Shown piece by piece: positions 10,581 through 19,209 of a DNA stretch of 64,000 nucleotides. A model generated the notes under the pieces. It had not been told where the DNA came from. It did not search any database and saw nothing but the letters and a program-made list of their open reading frames with translations. How positions within the stretch are numbered: the stretch's first letter is position 1; every line of letters begins with the position of its first letter. Source of the DNA: Colwellia ponticola (GTDB taxonomy: Bacteria > Pseudomonadota > Gammaproteobacteria > Enterobacterales > Alteromonadaceae); contig NZ_SZVP01000005.1 in NCBI RefSeq assembly GCF_005885605.1, positions 1-64,000 on the forward strand. Direction: 5' to 3'. The translations under genes were made by a program, and so were the position numbers.

Positions 10581-10832
10581 TTAAGTATCCGAAGATTGAT
10601 CATCCGAGCTAGGTGTTGATGCTGTATTAACTGCGCGAGAAGGTACAACAGTAGATATTGCGTGCTTATATACCATTTGGCTGACTGTATTTTTAAGCAG
10701 AATAACAAATTGATCAAATGATTCAACTTGCCCTTGTAATTTAATACCGTTAACTAAATATATTGCAACTGGAATGCGATCACGACGTAACGCATTTAAA
10801 AATGGGTCTTGTAAAGACTGCCCTTTTGCCAT
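10581..10832 (-). CDS. hfq: RNA chaperone Hfq
   Basis: An 83-residue Sm-like protein that forms a hexameric ring and pairs small RNAs with mRNAs. The key residues of the E. coli protein are present at the same numbers: Gln8, Phe42, Lys56 and His57 in the proximal site, and the rim basic patch RRDR (16-19). Sm2 is [12 protein letters not shown] (55-66). The C-terminal tail is only about 17 residues, Ser/Thr/Asp-rich and acidic, shorter than in E. coli (102 residues in total). ATG start with AGGA upstream. Its presence makes Hfq-dependent small RNAs, like the two candidates in this window, reasonable. Confidence 0.98.
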   Translation of the reverse strand: MAKGQSLQDPFLNALRRDRIPVAIYLVNGIKLQGQVESFDQFVILLKNTVSQMVYKHAISTVVPSRAVNTASTPSSDDQSSDT

Positions 10833-11021
10833 TATATGGTCCTTTTTCTTATTATTGAGCGTTATTATTAAACGTTACTGCTAAACTAAAACATGCTGTA
10901 ACAAAGTATCTATTAAGAATAGAACAGTACTATGAAAACGTCACAACAACACGTTATATAAAATAGTTAGCGAATTAATTATACATCAATTGCCAACTAT
11001 TGCTTTATATTTGCTTACCCA

Positions 11022-11972
11022 TTACTTATCTGTGTCAAGTAATGATAAAACCTGTGCCAAATTAGTAGCATCATCAGTTATAAGCCAGTGTAAATTAGGC
11101 CAATTTCTTAACCAAGTTAATTGCCTTTTCGCTAACTGTCTAGTTGCACAAATACCACGAAAAATCATTTCATCATAGTCATACTCACCGTCAAGGTATT
11201 GCCACATTTGCCTGTAGCCTACGCAACGGATAGAAGGTAAATCAGTGTGTAAATCGCCACGTGACTTTAACTTCATTACTTCTTGTTCAAAACCCAAGGC
11301 AATCATTTGCTCGTAACGTTGTGCTATACGATCATGTAGCGTGCTTCGCTCTTTAGGCGTTATCGCTAACTGCAAAATATTACCTTCGAGCCTAGCACCT
11401 TTTATTTGAGTCAATTGTGTCAAAGTGTTATTGGTTAACCGATAAACTTCTAGAGCACGAGTTAAACGTTGTGGATCGTTAGGATGTATACGCTCGGCTG
11501 ACACAGGATCTATCTCAGCAAGTTGATCATGCATTGCTTGCCAACCTTTCACTAAAGCTTCGCTTTCAATAGCTTTACGTATGTCAGCATTAGCGGTAGG
11601 TAAAGGAGAGATCCCTTCAATTAAACTTTTAAAATACATCATAGTACCGCCAACCAATAACGGAATGCGGTTTTTACTACGTATTTCAGCAATTTGAGCT
11701 AATGCATCATGACAAAAATCTGCTGCCGAATAACTTTCACTCGCGTCGCGTAAGTTAATAAGTTTGTGTGGATAGTTAACTAACTCGGCCGCTGTAGGCT
11801 TTGCTGTGCCAATATCCATATCTCGGTAGATAAGCGCAGAGTCCACACTCACTATATCGCAAGGTAATGCGTCTTGCAGTGCCATAGCCAAAGCGGTTTT
11901 ACCCGATGCGGTTGGTCCCATTAAACAAATAACGGGTGGCTGATTTGATGCTGTGATGCTTTGGTCTGACAC
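11022..11972 (-). CDS. miaA: tRNA dimethylallyltransferase MiaA
   Basis: A 316-residue enzyme that adds a dimethylallyl group to N6 of A37 in tRNAs reading codons that begin with U. The P-loop GPTASGKT lies at 19-26. [17 protein letters not shown] and [16 protein letters not shown] are family signatures for tRNA and DMAPP binding, and [10 protein letters not shown] is also present. The start is GTG at 11972, directly following mutL (32 bp). The miaA-hfq order is conserved in gammaproteobacteria. Confidence 0.97.
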   Translation of the reverse strand: MSDQSITASNQPPVICLMGPTASGKTALAMALQDALPCDIVSVDSALIYRDMDIGTAKPTAAELVNYPHKLINLRDASESYSAADFCHDALAQIAEIRSKNRIPLLVGGTMMYFKSLIEGISPLPTANADIRKAIESEALVKGWQAMHDQLAEIDPVSAERIHPNDPQRLTRALEVYRLTNNTLTQLTQIKGARLEGNILQLAITPKERSTLHDRIAQRYEQMIALGFEQEVMKLKSRGDLHTDLPSIRCVGYRQMWQYLDGEYDYDEMIFRGICATRQLAKRQLTWLRNWPNLHWLITDDATNLAQVLSLLDTDK

Positions 11973-12004
11973 GAATACTTAACTCTTATTTAGGTTATCT
12001 TAAT

Positions 12005-13993
12005 CTAGGTTAACGAATGTAACTTGTTAACATGTGATGTAAGGTCGAGAGGAATAGAATTCAAGGTTAATTGTTGACTAAGTTGTTCATTAAACAATTT
12101 TTTTGATAATTTTAATAAAATATCAGCTTGGCTTTCGTCGTACTCGGTTAACACCATGGCTAAAGCAATACTATGATAAATATCTGCCCGGTTAAGGGCT
12201 TCCCCCTCTTTAAGCGCTAACGTGTTGATTAGCGAATCAAGTATAGTGATGATTGCTTGATTGACATCTTGCTCACGTAACAACGCTGGAAACTCTCTAA
12301 TTTGTATTCTATTTTTACTCTGTTCAACGAAAATAATACCTGCTGTAGTTAGTAATTTTTGTTCTGTTAAAGCAATATTTAACTGCTGCGCAGAAAGATT
12401 TAACATCACTGGTAATAACAGCGGTTGACTCACGAGTCCTTCTATTGAGCTCTCTACTTGAGCCTGTTGGTCCTTTTGACTGTGCCAGCTTTGTTCCACG
12501 AGCTTAGCGTAAGTCCGCTTAGCTAAGTTAAACAGTGATAATACTCTAACACCACTACCCGTTTGATAGAGTGCATAACCGGGTTGCTGTATACTTAACA
12601 ATGCATCTACGTTACTTGAGCCTCCTCCCCCTTCTCGCTTACTAAAGTGAGGTGATTGAGCAATATTAACATTAGTTGCCTCAGTAGCAGTTAGCCTCGT
12701 TTTTTCAATATCAAGCAATGGTGTCATCAATGACTGATAATTGGCTGCTGCGCCCGATCTGTCATGAATATTTTGTTGCTGAGTACTGCCATTGTAGGCA
12801 TAACTCGATTGGCGAGCACTAACATCATTTACATGTTGCAGTGGCGTAATATAATCAGCACGCGGATAGCTTAGTGCTGACTGAGTAGCATTTGATGTAT
12901 GCTGTGTTGCTGTCTCATGACTACGGTTAGCATAAGACTGCTCAGGTACTAGCGCTATTTCACTATTCTCAGTTATCAGTAACTCTTCACCAGATAACGC
13001 TGAAGTTAACGCTTTATGACACACAGAATAAATAAAATCATGTACATAACGACTTTGATGGAAACGCACTTCATGTTTTGATGGGTGCACATTCACATCA
13101 ACTTCTCTATGGTCAAGCTGTAAAAAAAGTACAAAGGCAGGGTAAGTATCTGCTGGTAGTAAGTCGGCATAGGCTTGACGAATAGCATGATTAATGAGCT
13201 TATCACGCATCATTCGACCATTGACATAGCTATAACACAGGTCATTTTGACTCCGTGAAAAGCTTGGTTTTGCTAGCCACCCCGATAGTGTCATATTATC
13301 GTGTGGGCAATCTACTTCAACGGCATGCTCAATAAATTTTGCCCCACAAATCATAGCAACACGTTTTGCACATTGTGCTTGCGTATTTGCCCTACGGTAT
13401 TGTCTAACCGTATTGCCATTGTGAGTGAGTGTAAAACTAACGTCAAAATGAGCAAGCGCTATCCTGCGTACTACTTCATCAATATGATTAAATTCGGTTT
13501 TCTCGGTGCGTAAAAACTTTCGTCTAGCGGGCGTATTAAAAAATAAATCGAGTACTTCAATACTGGTGCCGTCGGGGTGAGCAGCGGGTTTTATATTAAC
13601 CGACATATCACGCCCTTCTGCTATAGCTTGCCATGCTGTTGCTTGCTCTTTTGGCTTAGAAGTTAACGTTAACCGAGCAACCGAACTAATACTTGCTAAT
13701 GCTTCACCACGAAAACCTAAACTGTTAATCGCCTCTAAATCACTTAAGTTTTTAATCTTACTGGTTGCATGACGACTTAACGCTAAGGTTAATTCGTCTT
13801 TAATGATGCCATGGCCATTATCAGTAATTTTTATCTTTTTGATGCCACCTTTATCAACATCAATATGAATTGCTGTTGCACCAGCATCTACGCTGTTTTC
13901 AATCAGTTCTTTAATAACTGATGCAGGGCGCTCAACCACTTCACCAGCAGCAATTTGGTTAGCTAAGCGAGCAGGAAGTATAGCAATAGTCAT
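12005..13993 (-). CDS. mutL: DNA mismatch repair protein MutL
   Basis: At 662 residues it is slightly longer than E. coli MutL (615). The N-terminal GHKL ATPase has ELIENSVDAGA (about 29-39), DNGHGI (58-63) and GFRGEALASI (93-102). A long Ser/Gln/Thr-rich linker of low complexity (about 345-465) follows. The C-terminal dimer domain is at about 470-662. I see no DQHAxxE endonuclease motif, which fits the Dam/MutH-type MutL of gammaproteobacteria. It links MutS mismatch recognition to MutH and UvrD. It starts 9 bp after amiB stops, so translation is probably coupled. Confidence 0.96.
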   Translation of the reverse strand: MTIAILPARLANQIAAGEVVERPASVIKELIENSVDAGATAIHIDVDKGGIKKIKITDNGHGIIKDELTLALSRHATSKIKNLSDLEAINSLGFRGEALASISSVARLTLTSKPKEQATAWQAIAEGRDMSVNIKPAAHPDGTSIEVLDLFFNTPARRKFLRTEKTEFNHIDEVVRRIALAHFDVSFTLTHNGNTVRQYRRANTQAQCAKRVAMICGAKFIEHAVEVDCPHDNMTLSGWLAKPSFSRSQNDLCYSYVNGRMMRDKLINHAIRQAYADLLPADTYPAFVLFLQLDHREVDVNVHPSKHEVRFHQSRYVHDFIYSVCHKALTSALSGEELLITENSEIALVPEQSYANRSHETATQHTSNATQSALSYPRADYITPLQHVNDVSARQSSYAYNGSTQQQNIHDRSGAAANYQSLMTPLLDIEKTRLTATEATNVNIAQSPHFSKREGGGGSSNVDALLSIQQPGYALYQTGSGVRVLSLFNLAKRTYAKLVEQSWHSQKDQQAQVESSIEGLVSQPLLLPVMLNLSAQQLNIALTEQKLLTTAGIIFVEQSKNRIQIREFPALLREQDVNQAIITILDSLINTLALKEGEALNRADIYHSIALAMVLTEYDESQADILLKLSKKLFNEQLSQQLTLNSIPLDLTSHVNKLHSLT

Positions 13994-14002
13994 AGTAGGT
14001 TT

Positions 14003-15337
14003 TTATCCAGTACGAGGGATTTTTAAGGTTTGACCAATGCGTAAAGCGTTAGACTTTAATTGATTAACAGACTTAAGCTTACTCATTGATATATTGTAAC
14101 GTTTAGCGAGTACTGAAAGTGACTCGCCACTGCGTACTTTATGACTTTTATAGCCAATAGAGGCAAAATAAGATCCCGTTAATGGATGCGATAAAAAGTG
14201 ATTTTTAATCCCTTGATGAATAGCGTTAGCTAAACGTTGCTGATGTGTAGACCAGGTTAAGTTTTTTTCTTCATCATGGTTAGAAATAAAACCTGTTTCT
14301 ACCAGAATTGACGGTATATCGGATGATTTAAGTACCGCAAAATTACCATTTTGTGGTGTTCTTTTATGCATTTTAGTGATTTTTTTTAGTTCTTTTATGA
14401 CGTTATTGGCAACACCAAAACTGACACCTAGCGAGTGCTCTTTACTCATATCTGCCAGCGCTAACGCTAAATGGCTGTCTGCTGTATTTTTAATAACACC
14501 ACCACCGCCACCGAGTAATTCTGATTTTTTCTCTCTATTGACTAACCATCGCGATAATTCAGACTCTGCTCGACTTTTAGTAACCACCCATACTGAAGCA
14601 CCATTTGGTCCAGGCGTATGAAAAGCATCCGCGTGTATTGAGACCAAAAAATCGACATGATTGTCTCTAGCTAAACTAGTACGTCTATTCAAATCTACGT
14701 AATAATCTCCACTGCGGATCATGACCGCTTTCATACCTTTTTCTTGGTTAATGACTCTTTGCAGCTTTTTGGCAATCGCTAAGGTCACTTTTTTTTCATA
14801 GGTACCTTTACCACCAATTGAGCCAGGATCTTCTCCACCATGCCCAGCATCAATACCAATAATAATATCGCCTGCACTCTGTTTAGGCTTAGCAATTATT
14901 TGTTTACTACGATTCTCATCATAAAGATCAATAACTAAACGATGCCCGTATTGCCCAGCTGGTGCCAAAGGAAATACCGTTAGTTGATACGATTTAGCTA
15001 GTTCTAATACTAAACGGGTTTTACCTTGACTCATACTTGCACGAAAAAGCTTTACTCGTGGATCATTTACCGCAAGGTTTCTTAACGAAACAGTATTTTT
15101 AGTATCGCTAAAGTCAATCACCAATCTATTAGGTTTACTGAGGGTAAAAAACTTATAATCAGGCTGTTCTTTAACATCAAAAACAATACGAGTATTTTCT
15201 GGTGCTGGCCAGAGACGAATGCCGTCAATAGTGTTTGCAGCAAACGTACTCACAGAAAAGACACTTGATAAAGCAATAGCAAATAGCACACTAAATACAG
15301 GTAACCTTGCTATGACTAGAACAATTCTCTGATACAT
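14003..15337 (-). CDS. amiB: N-acetylmuramoyl-L-alanine amidase AmiB
   Basis: A 444-residue periplasmic peptidoglycan amidase that splits septal cell wall during division. In order: a signal peptide (about 1-33), an AMIN domain (about 38-130) that localises it, a zinc-dependent Amidase_3 domain (about 160-380), and one LysM repeat (about 397-441, VRSGESLSVLAKRYNIS). Zinc and catalytic residues are visible in GIDAGHGGEDPG, SIHADAF and ILVETGFISN. The extra residues before ALADMSKEHS resemble the regulatory helix of EnvC/NlpD-activated amidases. It lies between tsaE and mutL, the usual order. Confidence 0.95.
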   Translation of the reverse strand: MYQRIVLVIARLPVFSVLFAIALSSVFSVSTFAANTIDGIRLWPAPENTRIVFDVKEQPDYKFFTLSKPNRLVIDFSDTKNTVSLRNLAVNDPRVKLFRASMSQGKTRLVLELAKSYQLTVFPLAPAGQYGHRLVIDLYDENRSKQIIAKPKQSAGDIIIGIDAGHGGEDPGSIGGKGTYEKKVTLAIAKKLQRVINQEKGMKAVMIRSGDYYVDLNRRTSLARDNHVDFLVSIHADAFHTPGPNGASVWVVTKSRAESELSRWLVNREKKSELLGGGGGVIKNTADSHLALALADMSKEHSLGVSFGVANNVIKELKKITKMHKRTPQNGNFAVLKSSDIPSILVETGFISNHDEEKNLTWSTHQQRLANAIHQGIKNHFLSHPLTGSYFASIGYKSHKVRSGESLSVLAKRYNISMSKLKSVNQLKSNALRIGQTLKIPRTG

Positions 15338-15352
15338 CTAACTACCCCTGTT

Positions 15353-15841
15353 TTATAACGCTATAATCTGTGCAAGTGCTGTTATTATCTGTTCACCATA
15401 AAGAGATTCTGCTTGCAGCGTGATGATTCTTTGTTCATCTTGGTAAGCCATATCAATGATTAAATCTGCTTTAGCCAATAGACCAACGCCTTTTTCAGGC
15501 CATTCAATAAAGCAACAACAATCATGATTAAAATAATCTCGAATGCCCATATACTCTAACTCTTCGGCATCTGCTAGGCGGTATAAGTCAAAATGAAATA
15601 TACGCCATTTAGCTAGTTCATACGGTTCAACCAAGGTATAAGTCGGGCTTTTTACATTGCCTATATGTCCCATACCCCTAACAAAGCCTCGAGTGAGTGT
15701 GGTTTTACCTGCTCCTAAATCACCGTTTAAGTAAACAACTAATGCTTGCTGAATGGTTGCCTTTTTAACAACATCCGCTAGACCTGAGCCGATAGCAACT
15801 GTAGCGGCTTCATCGGGTAAAAAATATTGTAATTGCTTCAT
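15353..15841 (-). CDS. tsaE: tRNA threonylcarbamoyladenosine ATPase TsaE
   Basis: A 162-residue P-loop ATPase that works with TsaB and TsaD to make t6A37 in ANN-decoding tRNAs. Walker A is GDLGAGKTTL (about 41-50), followed by the family signature VKSPTYTLVEPY. FHFDLYRL and the segment ending CCCFIEWPEKG are also typical of TsaE. It lies 15 bp before amiB and downstream of nnr, as in E. coli (nnr-tsaE-amiB-mutL). ATG start. Confidence 0.96.
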   Translation of the reverse strand: MKQLQYFLPDEAATVAIGSGLADVVKKATIQQALVVYLNGDLGAGKTTLTRGFVRGMGHIGNVKSPTYTLVEPYELAKWRIFHFDLYRLADAEELEYMGIRDYFNHDCCCFIEWPEKGVGLLAKADLIIDMAYQDEQRIITLQAESLYGEQIITALAQIIAL

Positions 15842-15956
15842 TTGACTATTCTATGTTTGTTACGGTTATTATTAGGATTTTAATGGCGACGACTATAAAA
15901 CAATGCTCAGGCATTACCTTAACGCCAACATCACTCGCGCCTGTTCAGCAATTGTT

Positions 15957-17528
15957 TTATTTAGGCGTCAAGCCGTTAAGTAATTGCTGTAACGGTATAA
16001 ATAAATCACTCGCTAATAAGCCACGTTGACCATTATTATTGGCTATAATATCAGCTGAAGCGCCATGAATATACGCTGCCAAGCATGTTGCGTAAAAAAT
16101 ATTATCACTTTGCATCATTAGAGCAGTAATTATACCACTTAAGACATCACCCATACCGCCCGATGCCATACCAGCATTACCTGAGTTATTGATAAAAACC
16201 CGCTCACCATCAGAAATTAAGGTGCCGGCTCCTTTAAGTAAACAAATACCACCGTATTGGTTTGAAATAGCTCGAACAGCAGCAAAACGGTTCGCTTCAA
16301 TACTGGCAACCTCGCAACCGAGTAAAGCTGCTGCTTCTTTGGGGTGTGGTGTTAGTACCCAATGTTGATTATATTTTTCCGTCTGACTTAACAGTATCAA
16401 AGCATCAGCATCAAGTGTCATTCTTTTATGTTGTGCTTGACTAGATTCACAAAGCAATTCAAAAAGTTGCTTTGCTTCATTGCCCAGCCCTAAACCGGGG
16501 CCAATAAGATAAGTTTTTGCGTTATGTAATTGCGTTGAATTTACTAATAAGTCACTTGTTGTCGGTGCTAACATCAGCTCAGGTCGACCATTAACCATAA
16601 ATCCTTGATTATTTTTATGACAACTTACTGCAACTAAGCCCGCACCACAGCGTAATGCTGCTTCACTAGCCAAGCGAATTGCCCCTGGCATACCTTCACC
16701 GCCACCGACAGCCAATAATAAACCGCTGTTGCCTTTATGACTAGCAGGTAATCGCTTAGCTAAGGTCAAGGGCACTGTATATTGACTATAGTAATAATGG
16801 CTTTGCACTTGTTCAGTAAAAATGAAGTTAATCGCCAAAGGGGCTAATAATAACTTACCCACAAAGTTAGCCGCTTGACCCGTCAATAAGCCTTGTTTAT
16901 AAACGATAAAAGTTACCGTGATATCGGCGATAACTGCTTGTATTTCTGTCTCCGCCCCTTGTACTTGTCCTGTGGTAGCACAAAGTCCTGAAGGCACATC
17001 AATACTGATAACATTAGCTGGGTGACTGTTAATACTCAACACCAGTGCTTGTAGAGATGAGCTAAGCTTACCGCTAAAACCAATACCAAATAAAGCATCA
17101 ACAATCACCTCACCGGTAAAGTTTTTCATTACCGTTAAGCCATCAAGATTATTTTTTTCAGCATTGTCGACGATTAACGATACCCCAACTGACATCATCG
17201 CCTGATAAGCAAGTAATGCATCCCCTGTTAACTGACTAATTTGACAGGTAAGTATTACGCTCACTTTTATGTTTGCTTGTTGTGCTAATTTAGCAACAAC
17301 AAAGCCATCGCCACCATTATTACCTTTACCACACACTATTATAATGTGCTTTGTATTCGGCCAACTTTTTAGTAATTCTGCAAACACAGCACCACCGGCA
17401 CTTTGCATAAGGTCAAACAATGCGACCCCTTGATTTTTAGCGATGCTCGCTTCATTTTCTAATACTTGCTTAGCGCTATACGCTAATGCGAAGGGTGGTT
17501 TTTGTGATAAACTTAACGATAATTTCAT
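15957..17528 (-). CDS. nnr: Bifunctional NAD(P)HX epimerase / ADP-dependent dehydratase
   Basis: A two-domain repair enzyme. The N-terminal YjeF_N part (about 1-225) is the NAD(P)HX epimerase, with VVCGKGNNGGDGFVVA and DALFGIGFSG. The C-terminal kinase-like part (about 250-520) is the dehydratase that returns hydrated NAD(P)H to use, with GPGLGLG, LTPHPKEAAALLG and GNAGMASGGMGDVLSG. I chose ATG at 17528 (MKLSLSLSQKPPF), giving 523 residues. The frame stays open to 17591, but those 21 extra codons fall inside the palindromic repeat at 17542-17703 and are not family-like. E. coli Nnr is about 515 residues. Confidence 0.94.
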   Translation of the reverse strand: MKLSLSLSQKPPFALAYSAKQVLENEASIAKNQGVALFDLMQSAGGAVFAELLKSWPNTKHIIIVCGKGNNGGDGFVVAKLAQQANIKVSVILTCQISQLTGDALLAYQAMMSVGVSLIVDNAEKNNLDGLTVMKNFTGEVIVDALFGIGFSGKLSSSLQALVLSINSHPANVISIDVPSGLCATTGQVQGAETEIQAVIADITVTFIVYKQGLLTGQAANFVGKLLLAPLAINFIFTEQVQSHYYYSQYTVPLTLAKRLPASHKGNSGLLLAVGGGEGMPGAIRLASEAALRCGAGLVAVSCHKNNQGFMVNGRPELMLAPTTSDLLVNSTQLHNAKTYLIGPGLGLGNEAKQLFELLCESSQAQHKRMTLDADALILLSQTEKYNQHWVLTPHPKEAAALLGCEVASIEANRFAAVRAISNQYGGICLLKGAGTLISDGERVFINNSGNAGMASGGMGDVLSGIITALMMQSDNIFYATCLAAYIHGASADIIANNNGQRGLLASDLFIPLQQLLNGLTPK

Positions 17529-17541
17529 GGTTATAATATTA

Positions 17542-17703
17542 ATACCAATCTCATTAAATATCTGATCATTTCTACAGGTTAAAACAACCAACTACTGCGT
17601 TATTTATTTAATAACTAGAACAACTAGTTATAAAAATAAATGCCTTGTATTTGTTCGTTTTTTCTACGTATAAAATAGATCACATAATTAACGAAACTGG
17701 TAT
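17542..17703. repeat. 162-bp palindromic MITE-like element
   Basis: The ends are imperfect inverted repeats of 26 bp. ATACCA, TC, TTAA and TGATC agree between the left end (17542-17567) and the reverse complement of the right end (17678-17703). The centre is a perfect hairpin: ATAACTAG (17611-17618), loop AACAA, CTAGTTAT (17624-17631), extended outward by ATTTATTT/AAATAAAT pairing. The hairpin centre (17621) and element centre (17622.5) nearly coincide, so the whole unit is one long palindrome. No reading frame belongs to it. A second element with similar ATACCAA ends is at 63039-63112. Confidence 0.72.
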
Positions 17704-17756
17704 AACCTCAATTAATGGTTCAACAAACGAGCTAAAATGGCTTTATTGGTATAACA

Positions 17757-18953
17757 ATGTCCCTTATTAACTATCAAGAATTATTAGAAAAAATCAAGTT
17801 TTGGGGTAAAGAACTCGGTTTTTCTGATGTAGGTATCAGTGATATAGACTTATCCGCTCATGAAAGTGTATTAGAGCGTTGGTTGGCTAATAACTACCAC
17901 GGCAATATGGATTATATGGCGCGTCATGGCTTAATGCGCGCTAGACCTGCCGAATTAGTGCCTGGCACCATTAGAGTAATTAGCGTACGTTTAGATTACC
18001 TCCCCCATAATGCTCAATTTGCCAGTATTTTAAAAGACAAAAACAAAGCTTATATTAGCCGATATGCGCTTGGACGCGATTATCATAAGTTAATGCGTAA
18101 ACGCTTACAGCAATTAGGACAAAAAATAGCAGAGCACTGTAGCGACTTTAATTATCGCCCATTTGTTGACTCAGCGCCGGTAATGGAAAGGCCGTTAGCA
18201 GAAAAAGCAGGATTGGGATGGGCTGGTAAACATACTTTACTAATTAATAAAAAAGCAGGATCGTGGTTTTTCTTAGGTGAGCTATTTGTTGATATTCCTC
18301 TGCCCCTTACTGACAATGAGTACAGTAAGAAGGCGATTGAAAATACCACCACAGAAAGTAAAACTAATGACTGTGGTACTTGTGTTGCCTGCATTAAAAT
18401 TTGCCCTACTAAGGCGATAGTAGAGCCTTATACGGTTGATGCACGACGTTGTATTTCTTATTTCACTATTGAATCGCCTGATGCTATCCCTGAAGAGTTA
18501 AGACCTTTAATGGGGAATCGCATTTATGGCTGTGATGATTGCCAATTAATTTGCCCCTGGAATAAGTACGCGCAACTGAGTTTAGTTGATGACTTTCAGG
18601 CAAGAAATAATCTTGATGATAGTAGCCTACTAACATTATTTGCTTGGTCAGAAGAGTACTTCCTTAATACTTTACAAGGCTCCCCTATCCGACGTATTGG
18701 CTTTCAAAGTTGGCTACGTAATATTGCCGTGGCCTTAGGTAACGCCCCTTACAGTGATATTATTGTCACGGCATTAACCGAAAAACTCACTGAGGTGAAT
18801 GAATTTTTAGCCGAGCATATCAACTGGGCGCTAGCACAGCAAGATCATAAAAAAATGCTCTCTGAACAAGCCGGCGCAGAACAAGAAAAAAACCATCGTT
18901 TAACCTTACGTTTAATCCGCTCTGTTGAAAAAGGCCTAACGCGAGATGCTTAA
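17757..18953 (+). CDS. queG: Epoxyqueuosine reductase QueG
   Basis: A 398-residue cobalamin- and iron-sulfur-dependent enzyme that carries out the last step of queuosine synthesis in tRNA. The N-terminal cobalamin-binding part includes the family segment RYALGRDYHKLMRKRL and DSAPVMERPLAEKAGLGWAG. Two 4Fe-4S clusters are marked by CGTCVACIKICPTKAI and the later CDDCQLICPWN. The C-terminal HEAT-like part ends with ALAQQDHKK. The ATG is at 17757 and the upstream palindromic element ends 53 bp before it. It overlaps the convergent DUF1289 gene by 4 bp. Confidence 0.95.
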   Translation: MSLINYQELLEKIKFWGKELGFSDVGISDIDLSAHESVLERWLANNYHGNMDYMARHGLMRARPAELVPGTIRVISVRLDYLPHNAQFASILKDKNKAYISRYALGRDYHKLMRKRLQQLGQKIAEHCSDFNYRPFVDSAPVMERPLAEKAGLGWAGKHTLLINKKAGSWFFLGELFVDIPLPLTDNEYSKKAIENTTTESKTNDCGTCVACIKICPTKAIVEPYTVDARRCISYFTIESPDAIPEELRPLMGNRIYGCDDCQLICPWNKYAQLSLVDDFQARNNLDDSSLLTLFAWSEEYFLNTLQGSPIRRIGFQSWLRNIAVALGNAPYSDIIVTALTEKLTEVNEFLAEHINWALAQQDHKKMLSEQAGAEQEKNHRLTLRLIRSVEKGLTRDA

Positions 18954-19156
18954 ATAGTTTTGTTGTAATCGTGCTTTATTTGTCTTTGGCAGCACAAGGC
19001 AATAATTCGTTGTTTTTCTTGATCAGAATAACCGCGCCAAGCGACTATTTCATCAATATGACGAAAACAACCAAGACAAATATCGTCATTATCTAAGCAA
19101 CAATTACTGACACATGGGCTGTCGGTTAACCTTTTTTTATGTTTACTATTACTCAC
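18950..19156 (-). CDS. DUF1289 family small cysteine-rich protein
   Basis: A short protein (68 residues) of the DUF1289/YdhL type, recognised by SPCVSNCCLDNDDICLGCFRHIDEIVAW. The CxxxC and CxGC cysteines resemble a small metal- or cluster-binding site. Function is unknown; it often lies near iron-sulfur or oxidoreductase genes. I prefer the GTG at 19156, which has AAGGAC just upstream. The frame also extends to a TTG at 19171, which would add five residues. It overlaps the end of queG tail to tail. Confidence 0.82.
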   Translation of the reverse strand: MSNSKHKKRLTDSPCVSNCCLDNDDICLGCFRHIDEIVAWRGYSDQEKQRIIALCCQRQIKHDYNKTI

Positions 19157-19209
19157 AATAGTCCTTATCAATTCATTTTAATATTGCCAACGCTTAGCAC
19201 AACAGTTAA

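Noticed and set aside
12345..12960. Low-complexity stretch in mutL as a possible frameshift or insertion
   Set aside because: The frame is intact and MutL proteins normally have a variable linker here.
14376..14621. Plus-strand open frame inside amiB
   Set aside because: Antisense shadow of the amidase domain, rich in repeats of Pro/Thr from the reverse of Gly/Val codons.
17529..17591. Upstream extension of the nnr frame (21 codons)
   Set aside because: It lies within the palindromic repeat, has no family similarity, and the ATG at 17528 gives the usual protein start.
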